DNA from: Laburnicola sp. R22_1
Lineage: Eukaryota; Ascomycota; Dothideomycetes; Pleosporales; Didymosphaeriaceae
Direction: 5' to 3'
Assembly: GCA_014281115.1 (NCBI GenBank)
Contig: JACONQ010000002.1
Span: 2,666,001 to 2,730,000 of the forward strand
Length of the DNA stretch: 64,000 bases
Part shown: in pieces, positions 46,718-58,500 of the stretch
Position numbering within the stretch: the first letter of the stretch is position 1
Layout: each line of letters begins with the position of its first letter
Made by a program: the position numbers and the translations under genes
Notes under the pieces: generated by a model
Databases searched by the model: none
Told to the model about the DNA's origin: nothing
What the model saw: only the letters and a program-made list of their open reading frames with translations

Positions 46718-48900
46718 AATATGCCTAAAGAAAGGCTAAAGAGACATTATATAGTAAAAGCCAAGGCTAAGGTAATATAAACCCAGGATCGCGAAGAAGA
46801 AGAAAATTTATATAGAAAGGCCTATTGTCTCTAGACTATAGTAGTTCCTAGCTAACTATAAAAAAGCGAGAAGGGAAGAATAGTAGAACGCACTATTTTC
46901 TCCTTATATAATAGAGCTTCTAGTAGGCCAAGAAAATATCCTATAGCTAAAGTTTAGGTAGAGGCAAAGTAAAGATAGAATTGCAAAGAATATTTGCGTA
47001 GAAAGAACTCTAGTTTCTAGTATAAGACTTGTCCTAACTTTATTTACTATAAGTCTACACCTTTTATAGGCATTCTAACTAGTATCTATCTAGCTATTAA
47101 TTTTTAAACTAGCACTAATATTCCTATCCTTTAAGATTCTATTATGCAGCCAAATATATTAATAAATAATAAGAAGGTATATAGACCGCTACTAGAAGTA
47201 AATAATATAGAGGCCGCGATGGTTCTTAGCTAACTATAAGAAAGTAAAAAGAAATAGACAAATAAGTGTACTAAGTTCTTTAAGCAGCGCATTCTATAAT
47301 AAATAAAAAACCTAAATATAAAGACTTTAGAAACTCTACTTAAGATATAAATAGGTATTACATAATTATATATAAGTATAAACTAAATTCTAGACAACTT
47401 AGAAATTATAGAAGTGCTAGTAGAAGGTAGCTATTAGACTCTACCTAAGGGTCTAAAGTATGGAGTAGAAGTTTATAAGCTAATCCTAGTTTTTAGATTT
47501 ATAACTAAGACTATAGAAGTTAAATCTATCTATATTAAAAGGCGGTGCCATCGCGAAGGGAGGCCCTAGTTTGCTAAGGCGGGCAGAAGAGAGGATTACA
47601 CTAAATCTAAAATGGCTTTAATTTAGAATTTTATTAAGTTAAGCCCTAATCCCTCTATAATTTATATCCTCTAGCTATATATCTACGCTATTATTATAGT
47701 AGGTAAGTCTAACTCTATGCTATATATAGTTTACACTAATAGCGTAATATCTTTAATATATAATTTTATAAAAATAGGTTAAGCTTCTAGAAGGCCTTAA
47801 AAGCACCTAAGCATAGCAGCAGTAATAGAAGCAAAGAGAAAAAGTAACTATTAATAATATCTATAGAGCCAAGGCCTAGGAGAACTGGCTAAGTTTATTA
47901 CCTACGTACCTGCGCTTCTAGGCGCGCTAACTACTACCTGCTCTAACCTTAGTCTTTAGATTAGCGCCGCGTTTCTTTAGCTTAGTTAAGTATAAGATGC
48001 GGCTAATATAAAACCTTTTTAGTCTAGAGTAATATACTACTATTCTAGGTTAAACTTATATCTAGATAATTATCTAAGAGTAATAATACACTATAGCTAG
48101 CATAATTGTCTCTTAGCTATAGCACACCTCTACTATTACTACTATTACCTAATTATAGTACACCTTGCCTGCCACAACTATCTAATAGTAATAGTACTTT
48201 TTAGAAAGCCATATATAAAATAATAGTCACTATATTACCTTTTCTCTTTACCTATTCTAAAAATATACCTAGGCTAGACACTATCTAAGCAGCGTTACTA
48301 GTGCACTTAACCTCTTAAATAAGTAGTTCGTTTACACTACCTACTAAGTAAACTGCCTACTAACTTACTAAGTAGCTGCGAAATTTCTAAGACTGCACAC
48401 ATAAAAAGTACGTAGAGACAAATAGATACTACTAGAAGCACTACTAGCGCCCTAATATACACTCTATATACTTATTATTTAAGAAGATTATACGCCTGCT
48501 TTATAGAGTGTATAATAGGAAAATACCTCTTCTAAATATTCTTAGTAACCTAAAGCTAATATAACCCTCTACTTTGCCTAAAGGCTTAGACCTAAAGACT
48601 GCGTTTAAGGGTATAAGTCTTACAGCTTTTTCTAAAGATGTTAGTACTCCTAATAAGAAGCTGCCCTATAATCTCTATCTATAATAGCACTATAATAGTA
48701 GTAGAAAAGAATATACTACTAAGGTAAGATTTAATATAGATAGTATGTGCTACTTTCCTAGCAGCCTAGCGTTTGCTTAAAATAGTATTAACTATTACTC
48801 TTAGGTATATCTTATTCTAAATCTAGATATAAATATATATTTCTATCTTATAATATTTATATATAATTATTGCGGTAACCTAGCGATAAGGAACCTACTA
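46718..48900 (+). pseudogene. Coding relic R3, unknown family
   Basis: I do not recognise it. A plus-strand frame begins MPKERLKRHYIVKAKAKV (from about 46,718) and stays coherent with TAG/TAA as Gln or Trp: KVYRPLLEVNNIEAAMVL (about 47,175-47,230), LPKGLKYGVEVYKLILVFRF (near 47,445-47,505), YAIIIVGKSNSMLYIVYTNS (about 47,685-47,750), AAVIEAKRKSNY, GLGELAKFITYVPALLGAL. After about 48,000 the reading becomes Leu/Tyr/Ile-rich and less certain. GKSNS resembles a loop but is not a true P-loop. No TE signature or terminal repeat is visible. It sits just past the 3' end of TLH-C, in the opposite orientation. Confidence 0.4.
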
Positions 48901-48984
48901 CTATACAAGATTTCTTATTACTACTTTAGTTTTATTATAGGTAGTATTAATTCGCTACTAATATTTTTTTAATTCTAATTAACT

Positions 48985-51900
48985 CTTTATAACCTTAACT
49001 CTAAATCCTTATATACCTACTTTTCTAATAATTAGGTTACCTAATAAAACTTAGCTACTAACTTAGTTACTTTTTATAAAATTAAATAGCTACTTTATTC
49101 CTAAATACTAAATAAACCTATTTATAGACGCTATATTAGCCCTTTACTCTACTAATTGCCTGCCCTAATACAACACAATAAACGCCTTATTTCCTAATAT
49201 AATTCTAATTAACCCACCTACTAAAATACTATAATTCTAATAATTGCCGCCTTTTACACGCTAATATTACCTATGCCTATTCTCTTTCTATTAATTATAT
49301 ATTTTCTACAGCACCCTATACTAAAAATAACCTAAAAATAGTATAATCTAAATCTTCTACTTAATCTTCTTAATTATTTTCTACGCTTACTAACTCTCTA
49401 TCTACTAATATTACTAAATATTATATATGCTCTATCTATTGCCCGCGGCCTCGTATATCCCACACTAATTTGCCTACTATACTAACTATCTACGCAACTA
49501 TTCTATACTAGTATATACCTTTTACTAGTTTTATATAAACCTCTATTATAAACCTTACTATGTTTACTCTTACTACTAAAACCTATACTATATATTTTTT
49601 CTCTCTATCTCTCTCTTTACTTCTCTCTTTATCTTTGTCTTTTTTTCCCTCTTCCCCTCTACTTTAACCACGTCTAACTCTTCCCTATTATTGCTATTAT
49701 TACTACTATTCTTCTTAGTCTCTTCTCCCCTCTTATATATATTACACTTTTCTTCTTCCTCTTTACACTCTACTTACTCTACCTCTTAGTTATCTAAATA
49801 CCTATTTAACACTATTTGCCTATATATTGCTATCTTGCCTTCTTTTACTAACACTTATACTAATTTATACTTCTTTTTCTCTTATTTATTCTTAGCTACT
49901 TACTATGCCCTCTTCTACACTATTAATACTATCTTACTACGTAACCTATCTTATTCTACTCTACTACTCTTCTACGCATAATCTAATATAGAAAATAGCT
50001 AAATAATATAGACAATATACTAAATATTAGGAATATTAACGCCTATGCCTAATGCGCTTATTACTATAATTACCTACCCTCTACCTAATATAAAATCCTC
50101 TAATATACTTACCTTACTAACTGCGTTATAATAATACGCATAGCACTCTAACCTCTATGCTAACTTTTTAATCTTATGCACTAAATTGCTATATATTATA
50201 ATCTTGCCCTTTTTATACCTACGTAACTTCTACTATATTATACCTAATACTATCTCCTCTACCTCCTTATTTCTAGCTACTCTTCCCATCTTAATTACCT
50301 AGTATACTACGTTTATCCACACTATCTCTATATAGAATATCTTAACCTAATTAGAATTAAAATATATTTGCCAAAATAACTTATTCTCGTTGCTAAACAG
50401 TAACGTTGCTATTAATAATACTATCTATATCTTAGCGGCAACTAACTTGCCTAACTACTATATCTATTTGCAAAATATATACTACTAGTTTAATATAATA
50501 TAGCACTTATTAATTATAATTTAGTCTAACTACTATATTACTCTTAAATAGTTTATAAATATTATAAACTTCTATATAATTACTAACTTAGGCTACTAAC
50601 ACTATAGTAGCTATATTAGGCAGGCGCTAGCTCTTCTACTTTGCATATAATATTCCTAACTTTCTATACTACTATTTTATATTACCTTATAACGCAATTA
50701 ATAGAATAATAATAATAGTAGTGCTACTCTACTCTACCCACACTAGCAATATAAACAATATACGCTTACTTATCCCTATTAGTATTACTGCTATAACTAG
50801 GCTCTCTCTAGCCATAATAACTTTAAGAGCTTCTTTCTACACGCTTTAAAACATCACTATCTTGTCTATTATTTATTATAGCTACTTAGTAGTGTCTATC
50901 TTCCTTAATTGCCCCTATTAATTAATTCTGGCTTTATCTACCTTACTTTTAAATATCGCCCTATTCCACTTCTTATACCTATTATCCTCCTTAGCGTCTA
51001 GTAGAAACTCTAAAAATTATTACTAATCTATACTTAATATCTAAAACTGCTACTATATATCTACTATAGCCTTAGTCTACTTTATAATACCTTATATATA
51101 TATATTAACCCTACTATATACGCTATGTGCTCTACCTATAAATTTATAATTATAACTACTATATTCTCTTTATTCTATACATTATTCTTATTACTTTCCT
51201 CTGGCTAAAATGCCATAGATCCGCGTAAAAACTATTAACTAATTCTAATAGTAATTTTGTAGTATGCCGCAATTACTAATAGCTAGCCTAACCTAACACT
51301 AGTCTTACGCTTTAATACCTTCTATAATCTATTAGTTATCTACTTACATCTACTTAGATTAGCTAGCCATATATATAATAAAATAGCCTTCTTCTCCTAT
51401 ACTATTATCTTTATTTACTACTAGAATAGTAATACTCACTATATATAATATACTAATCACTTGCTAATTTTATATAGTAAATACTAGTAAATAATCTTAA
51501 TATTACTACTAATAGTATAATCCTTATAGTATCTTATTATAAATACTACCTTACTATTCTTAACAAATATATTATAGTGCGCCCCTTTAGCCATATTACT
51601 ATACTAAATACTTATAATCTCTAGTCCTCTTACTAGCTATCTGCCTATAATATATATTAATATAATTAACTTCTCTTAAAATATAACTACCTAGTCTATA
51701 TACTACTTAACCTCTTACTAGTTAATGCCTAAATAAGTGCCTGGCTTTATAAACTAGTTTCTAATCTAGGCGTTCTAACTAACCCGCTTAAATAACTACC
51801 ACTTTCTATCTATAGGTATATAGGTACGCTAGTCTTTTAAAAAATTCTACCTAGGCCACTTATTAGTTAGATTATTGCGCAAACTTGCCTATAGGATACT

Positions 51901-53699
51901 AGGGATAAGTTTAGTAGATAGGCTATTACTAAATAATAAATTCTCTATTAATAACTACTAACTCGCAGCTACTAACCTATACACTATACTATAGAACTAG
52001 GCCATATTAAACTATAACTTCTTATATAATAACTTATTCTGCCCTATTTACTTAATATAACCACGTGATATTATATTATAATAACTCTTTAGTCTATATA
52101 TTTATAAATCTAATATCTATTATATAGGCCTATAGCTGTTGCGTACTATAAACTTATTTATTATTTACTAGACTTACTATAAACTTATTTATTATTTACT
52201 AGACTTACTATAAATACTCTTTAGGCTAGCGTTACTATAAAATACTATTACTATTAATATTATCTTTTATAAATAAGTCTAATAAGTCTAATACTTACTA
52301 TATAACTATAAACTAGGCAACCTTAATAATAGCTAATAAAATAGGCAAGTACTACTTAGCGCCTTTCTATCTATTCTTTTTAACCCTTAATATAGCTAAT
52401 ATACGCACTAATAGGCTATTATACTCTTTATAAGTAATAGACTAGCTTAATAATATAATATAAAATGCTAAATATACTTTCTTAATATTTAATAATATTT
52501 CTAGCTTATTACCTAACGCACCTGTCTTTACTTAATTCTAGTTATTAGCCTCTATCTCTCCTACTACACTATCTATATTATCTATTATCTTCTTATCTAA
52601 ATTTTTATCTTTTATCTTTTCTATATCTTCTTCTTTTTCTTTTTCTTTCTTTTTCTCTTTTATTACTCTCTTAGCCTTCTTTACTAACGCCTTTTATACC
52701 TTATGCTACCGCTTAGTAAATTAGTACTTAGGGCTCTTCTATACGTGCTCTTACTATGTTTGCTAAAAAAAATATTAATATTTACTTTTATAGCCAGGCA
52801 TACTTACTAATTAACTTCTTATCTATATATAGCTATAATAGCTAGTACTATATCTAGTACTTTTTAGTTTAGATAGCCTCTAATCTTACAAATACCCCTA
52901 TATAGTAAATAATAGACGCCTGGCTAAATTACGCTAATTTATCCATAGTCTCCTATATAGCTACTATAATAGGCTTTTCTTTAGCTTTAGGCTTCTCTAT
53001 ACTTACTAATAATTTAGACTGCTCTATGCCTACTAAATATAGTATTTATTCTATCCACTCTAGCTATAGGTTTACCTTATTCTACGCGCTATTCTAGATT
53101 ATTATCTCTGTCTACTTCTATATATTAGCCCACGCCTTATCTATATTTCTACTAATTTACACCCACCCTATCTTGCTATCTATAAGTTTAGGAGTAGAAT
53201 TAGATTGCTAGATTTTAAAATACTGCAACCTAGCGCCTTAAGTAAATAATTACTAGCAATAAATAGGCCTATAACCCTGCTTACTACGCACCTATATACC
53301 TTTCTACTCTATTTAACTTAGATAGTTACCTTTACCTACTAGTAACTAGTTGTGTACCTTTTGCTAATATTTTCTTATTACCTTTGTGCTTTAAAAAACC
53401 TAGTAGCATTAGTCTAGTTCTAATTAATATATTAACCTATCTATATATACTAGTAACTGGCTAATAGGCTTAATAGTTTAATAAGGCACTTTTAGCTCGC
53501 TAGTATACTATATTAATCTAGCCTAACTATTAATCTCTATTACTATGTATTTAGCTCTCTTATAGGTAATCTAGTAGTAACGCTATAAATAATTCTAAAT
53601 ATAGCTAGGTAAAACGCTGTACCTACATTCTCTATAGACTACTAATAAATATTTAGGCAAATGCTTAAATAACTTGCCTACAACACTACTCTCTACTAT
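48985..53699 (-). pseudogene. TLH copy C, full length but heavily RIP-mutated
   Basis: This copy aligns with TLH-B throughout, in the same order and orientation. The start codon is ATA at 53,697-53,699 (Met in B), followed by LFKHLPKY and RECRYSVLPSY for the first zinc finger. The central part keeps box I as LVRGLEIISI, with Arg at 51,628-51,630 where B has Lys. Box II reads AAYYKITIRIS, so its Arg is lost. Box III reads EHIAYIVGLIY with His and Tyr kept at the same nine-residue distance (about 51,110-51,145). The helicase P-loop is GISKR and most Trp/Gln codons are stops. The C-terminal limit near 48,985 is approximate. It has no transposon inserted near its start. Confidence 0.83.
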
Positions 53700-54275
53700 A
53701 ATAGTAGATTTAACGCGATACTGCTATAGGTAATTACTAATAATAGGTTCCTATAATAAACTATAGGCGCTGCAATAGGTTATAGGCTATATTATAGATA
53801 ATATTTAGTGCTAGTAATTAAATACATATTACTACTACTACCTATGCCCTACCAATTATATTATATAAATATTTTAACTTCTAAAATTCTTTGCAATGCA
53901 ACACGTGTTAGCTTTTAGTATTCTATTCTTCTTATCTTAAAATATACTCTAGGGTGTGATTGCCGCCTTATTAACTTTACTCTAACCCTAACGCGCAACC
54001 CTAACACCTATAGCTATATAGGTTTTAGGGCTGCAAATTTGCTAAAACGTGCAACTTAACGCGCTAAATCTTTAAGCTAAATTTAGGGAAAATTAGTCTT
54101 TAGGAACCTAACTAGACTAGTACCTAAATATTTACTAAACTTAGCCTATATAATAAAATAAACGTATAGGATTTAGGCTAGTACAAATATTTTATCTCTA
54201 AGAGAACTAACTTTAAAACTAGACTTAGTCCTTAGTCTAGTTACCGCCCTAGAATAGGCTATTATACTATTAAAC
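53700..54275 (-). promoter_or_regulatory. 5' region of TLH copy C
   Basis: This sequence upstream of the TLH-C start matches in outline that of TLH-B. It contains TCTAACCCTAACGCGCAACCCTAAC-type telomere-like words near 53,975, and from 54,100 to 54,270 words such as AGGAACCTAAC, ACAAATATTT and GTTACCGCCCTAGAATAGG align with 35,205-35,360. Homology ends at about 54,275, within what is the gag fragment in copy B. Confidence 0.5.
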
Positions 54276-55250
54276 TTTAATTTTTAATTTTTTTATATAT
54301 ATTCTCTATAAATAAACTATAAATAAACTATAATAGTTATCTAATTTTCTTTATATATTTTTACTAGTAGGTAAGCTAAAAAAAGATTTTAATTATTATC
54401 TAATACTTTTATTTAAAGCTGCTATTTTAGCTTTTTAGTTAATATAGTTACTAAAAGTTCTAGAGTATAGAAAATCCTTTCTATACTAATATATAATATA
54501 TACTCTATATTTATATTTAGAGTAGAACCTTTTTTAATAGGTATAAGAACTAGTTTTAAGAAACTAGTAAAGTTTAGTTTATTTAAGTATAAATAGAACT
54601 TAGCCTAATTAATAGAAAAGGGTATTTCCCTATTATTTTAATTACTAAAATTTACTAAATTAATTTTATTTATTCTTTTTAGCTTCTCTTTATAATTACT
54701 AACTAGATTATAGTTTTAGGTAAAAGTAATAATATTTTTAGTAGTTTCTATAATAAATTAACTAGAACTAAATATAGAACTATTTTTAGTAATAACCTAA
54801 CTTTATTAAATTACTTTTAGTAAAGAGACTTTAAATTTAAATAGTACTAGTAAAGTATTTATGTTTATTTATTAAGTTTTCTATCTTTTTATTATAGTAG
54901 TGCTTAGTTAGATATTTATAAAAATATCTATTTTTAGTAAATAAGAAAATATTTTTTTACTATATAGAAGTATTTTTTCTAGATTCTAGTAATTTTTAAA
55001 GTGATATTTATTATTCTTTATACCCTTTAATATATATATATATACCTATACCTATATATATATATATATACCTATTATCTATACCTTTATATATATTTTT
55101 ATACCTATACTTTTATTTATACTATACCTATACCTATAAGAATAAGTTAGTAGTATATACTAGTTTAGGTATAGGTTAGCTAACCTATTAGGGCTAAGGC
55201 TAATTAAGATGTAGTAGAGTCTAGATTAGTAAAATAAAATAAGTAGGAAG
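54276..55250. other. AT-rich spacer with TATACC microsatellite
   Basis: No gene is supported. At 55,026-55,140 there is an irregular run of TATATACC/TATACCTA units on the plus strand. The last five bases, GGAAG (55,246-55,250), are the target duplication of Copia-2. Confidence 0.6.
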
Positions 55251-55447
55251 TGTTGGATAGGCTCTCACTAGTGAAAGGAAAGGAACTAAAAACGGATTAC
55301 ATTTAAAGATTAATTCTTTTTCTTGTCTTCGTGTGGATGCTACAGAGGTGTACATGCTCTTGTCTAAGTAGGACCAAAGTAGGATCGAGGCAGTCTATTA
55401 GGCATTGTTGGGCAGCTAATGTATCTACTAATGCCTATAATCTAACA
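55251..55447 (-). repeat. 3' LTR of Copia-2
   Basis: This is the downstream LTR for the minus-strand element. It has the same length as its partner, and differences are C/T or G/A type. On the coding side it is preceded by a purine-rich stretch (AGAAAGAAAAGATTT). Confidence 0.94.
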
Positions 55448-55540
55448 CTAGAAATCTTTTCTTTCTAGATAGCTTAGTAGTGACTGTGTGTGTTCATATT
55501 AACTGTGTGTAAAGCATTAAACATTAGAGCCTATTAGCCT

Positions 55541-58500
55541 CTATATCCAGCCCTTAACTCGGACTGTTAACTTATTCCTGTTAATAAGGTGCTTAAGGGC
55601 GCGGTTTAGTAATGTCTTAGTAAAAGCGTCCGCAGGATTGTCTTCACTATTAATCCAGCGGATCTTAGTGATCTTGCAACGCTTATATGACTGGCGCAAC
55701 GCCATAATATCGATTATAAGGCGCTTTTCCTTTATTGTCCCAAGCTTCACTAGACACTCGTACAGCGAGTACGAATCTGTGCAGATAACCAAGGGAATTA
55801 TAGGTAGTCTAAGGCGTTCTGTAATCATCCTTAAGGTGGTTGCAATAGCGATGCCGATGTTAAAACTGTTAACTATACTATAGATTTCTGAGGCCAGTAC
55901 GCTTTGTGTGACGCGTTTGCATTTCGTAGAGCTGTAGTAGATTATATTGCCACAGATTGTAAAGGTGTTATTAACGTCTGTAGACTTATTAATAAGCATT
56001 AATACAAAGCCTAGCTGCGAACTAAGGTCCTTATTGTTGGCAAATGAGCTATCTACAAAGACTATTAACTTGGCATTAATAAGGTCAACGGGTACGTAGC
56101 GCAGACTGCGGTTAAGGTTCTTTATCTACTATTTAAGGCGCTTGTTAAGCGCCCTAATGTCCTTATCTAAAAGTTGCTGCGCTTGCGCGGCTATAGACAA
56201 ATTAAAAGAAGCCTCTAGTTGGCACGTTAAGGCGATATACGCCCTGCAGGCGCGCTGTTTTATATACTATTGCGCGCGATTATACGCCTTAATATTTACA
56301 AGCCTAATCTTTTCTTCTTATCCCTTCTGCTTAAAGTTTAAGATCGCTTTGCTATTTTCTATTATAAGCGTGCAATTGTTAAAGTCTAGTTACACGTCTA
56401 GCGTTAGGATAGTCTTTGGCTTTAATTAGAACTGTGCGTTCTTAAGCTTTTTCTCTTTAAGCGACGAGAATGCGGCTGTCCTAAGTATAAGGGTATTGTT
56501 GGTCTATATACTAACGAGTCCGAAGGCGTCTACGTCCCTGTTTGTGACTAATAAGTAAGGGTTGTACGTTGATGTGGACATGTTTAATTTCTTACGGTAA
56601 TGTCCGTGGTACGTTGTCCACTAATGAACCCCTGCCTTCGCGATCCCATACAGCGGTTTAATCACGTGAAGCAGCGTGCCTTTCGGATATTTTAACACTA
56701 GTTCTAAGGGGAGATATGCAAGAATTATCCTCTGGAAATTTGTCTGCGCTTAAGGGTATGCCTGCGTTATATTGCGCAGCTTAATAGTTATCTTATGTTG
56801 TACAAGTATAGGCGCTAGGGCCATAATTAGACGCTAGCTACAGCGTTAAATAGTTAGAGACTGTGTTAAGATAGCTTCCTTATCGTGGTCCTAGTAGCCT
56901 TAGATAACTAGACAGGATTTCTTATAGGGCTTAGTTGTTATTCCTTTAACCTCTTATACAAGACGCAATTTAAAAATTCGGATTCCGCTGTGCAATTCCT
57001 TATTGTATAGTTTAAACTTAAATACTCTATAGTCTATAAGGTTACTAATCTCTTAATTATTGGACGCCTTAAAGGGTGCGCCTAGGGTTGTGATAACCCC
57101 ATTATTGCGTAGCTTAATCGCTAGCTTATAGTCGGCCTCCTTCTTCTTAGTTATGTACACATTTGCCTTGCGCTTGTTTTTTAATCCTAGAGGATAGCCT
57201 CTCTTACTTAGTTGCGCTACCATAGGTACTTTCACATCTATAGGTGGCTTATATAGTGCGTGTGGCACATTAGGGTCGCTTTAAAGGTGGTCTGGTCTAT
57301 AGTATAGCTTAATAATAGTTAATCTAAATATTGTTAGACTATTAATTATATTAATAGTAATGTTATGGCCATCTATGCTGGCGATTTTATATAGGCTATT
57401 CTAGCTATTACTTTCTCTCTAGATTAAAACCTCGCTTTATAGCGGGAGTGCGAGTACGTCTTTAGTAGTAGGTCTATTCTAGGTGTTTAGGGCGTCCGCG
57501 ACCTAGCGCTCTGCAGCAATCTTATATAGGGCTTTTGTTGCCTTTTGAATGGCCTTGCTACGCTTAACTATTAATAGTAATGGCGGTGACTCTATTGTTA
57601 TATATGGGTACGCCCCAAAGACTAGTAGAGTCGGGACTAGCCTATTAGGGCTGGCTGTATTGTTAACGGCTTTCACAGCCATCTAGAGGATTGCCTTATT
57701 AGATATGGTGCTAGCGAGCTTAATATGAAGTATATCCTATACGCGGCGTAGGGGCGCATAATACCTCTTAGTCTTGCCTATAGACTAGTGCGCCTCTATA
57801 GGCACTTATTTATACGTTACTCCTATAATCTTTACCTTAGCGCAGAACTTTGCGCTTGCGAAGTTAGTGCCTATATTATGTGTAATGATATTTGGTAGGC
57901 CTTAGTAGGTGTTAATTTATAATATCTATAGTGCCTTCTATATCTTCTTAACTAAAATAGCGCTAAGGAACTTTGCGCCTTAAAACGTAATAAACGCATC
58001 GACTACGTGCAGTATAGGCTTGTTGCCTAGGTACATTACGTTAATAAGGATTTTGTAATTAAAGTAGCGGTTGTCCTTAAGGGTGAACTTAAATTGGCGC
58101 GGCGCGGAGCTATTTAGTTAACAATAATAATAGAATCTTATAATTTCCTTAAGAGTTCTTTCTTTAAAGTTATTATAACTAGTATTTTTTAATAGCTTGA
58201 CAAGTCGTATAATAGCTAGGTGCCCAAACTAGCAATACAGCCATCTTAACTTAGTCTTTGTTAGAAACATTGTTGCGCGCTCTCTCTTGTTAAGATAGAA
58301 CTATAGATATCCCCATTTTTAGATTACTAGAGTGTAGTGTTCTCCTTATACAAGCTCATCTGTGGTGTTATTAAAATAGACATTTAACCTATCTATATCT
58401 ATAAGGCATAGTAGGAATAGTATGGGCGCTTTAAGCACCTTAAAATCGATTTTCCTAATCTTTGTAGGGACCTGCGCAGTGCTAATAGACGCGATAACAT

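Noticed and set aside
55638..56429. Plus-strand frames of 81 and 95 residues
   Set aside because: They are antisense to Copia-2 RNase H and RT, which are clearly coded on the minus strand.
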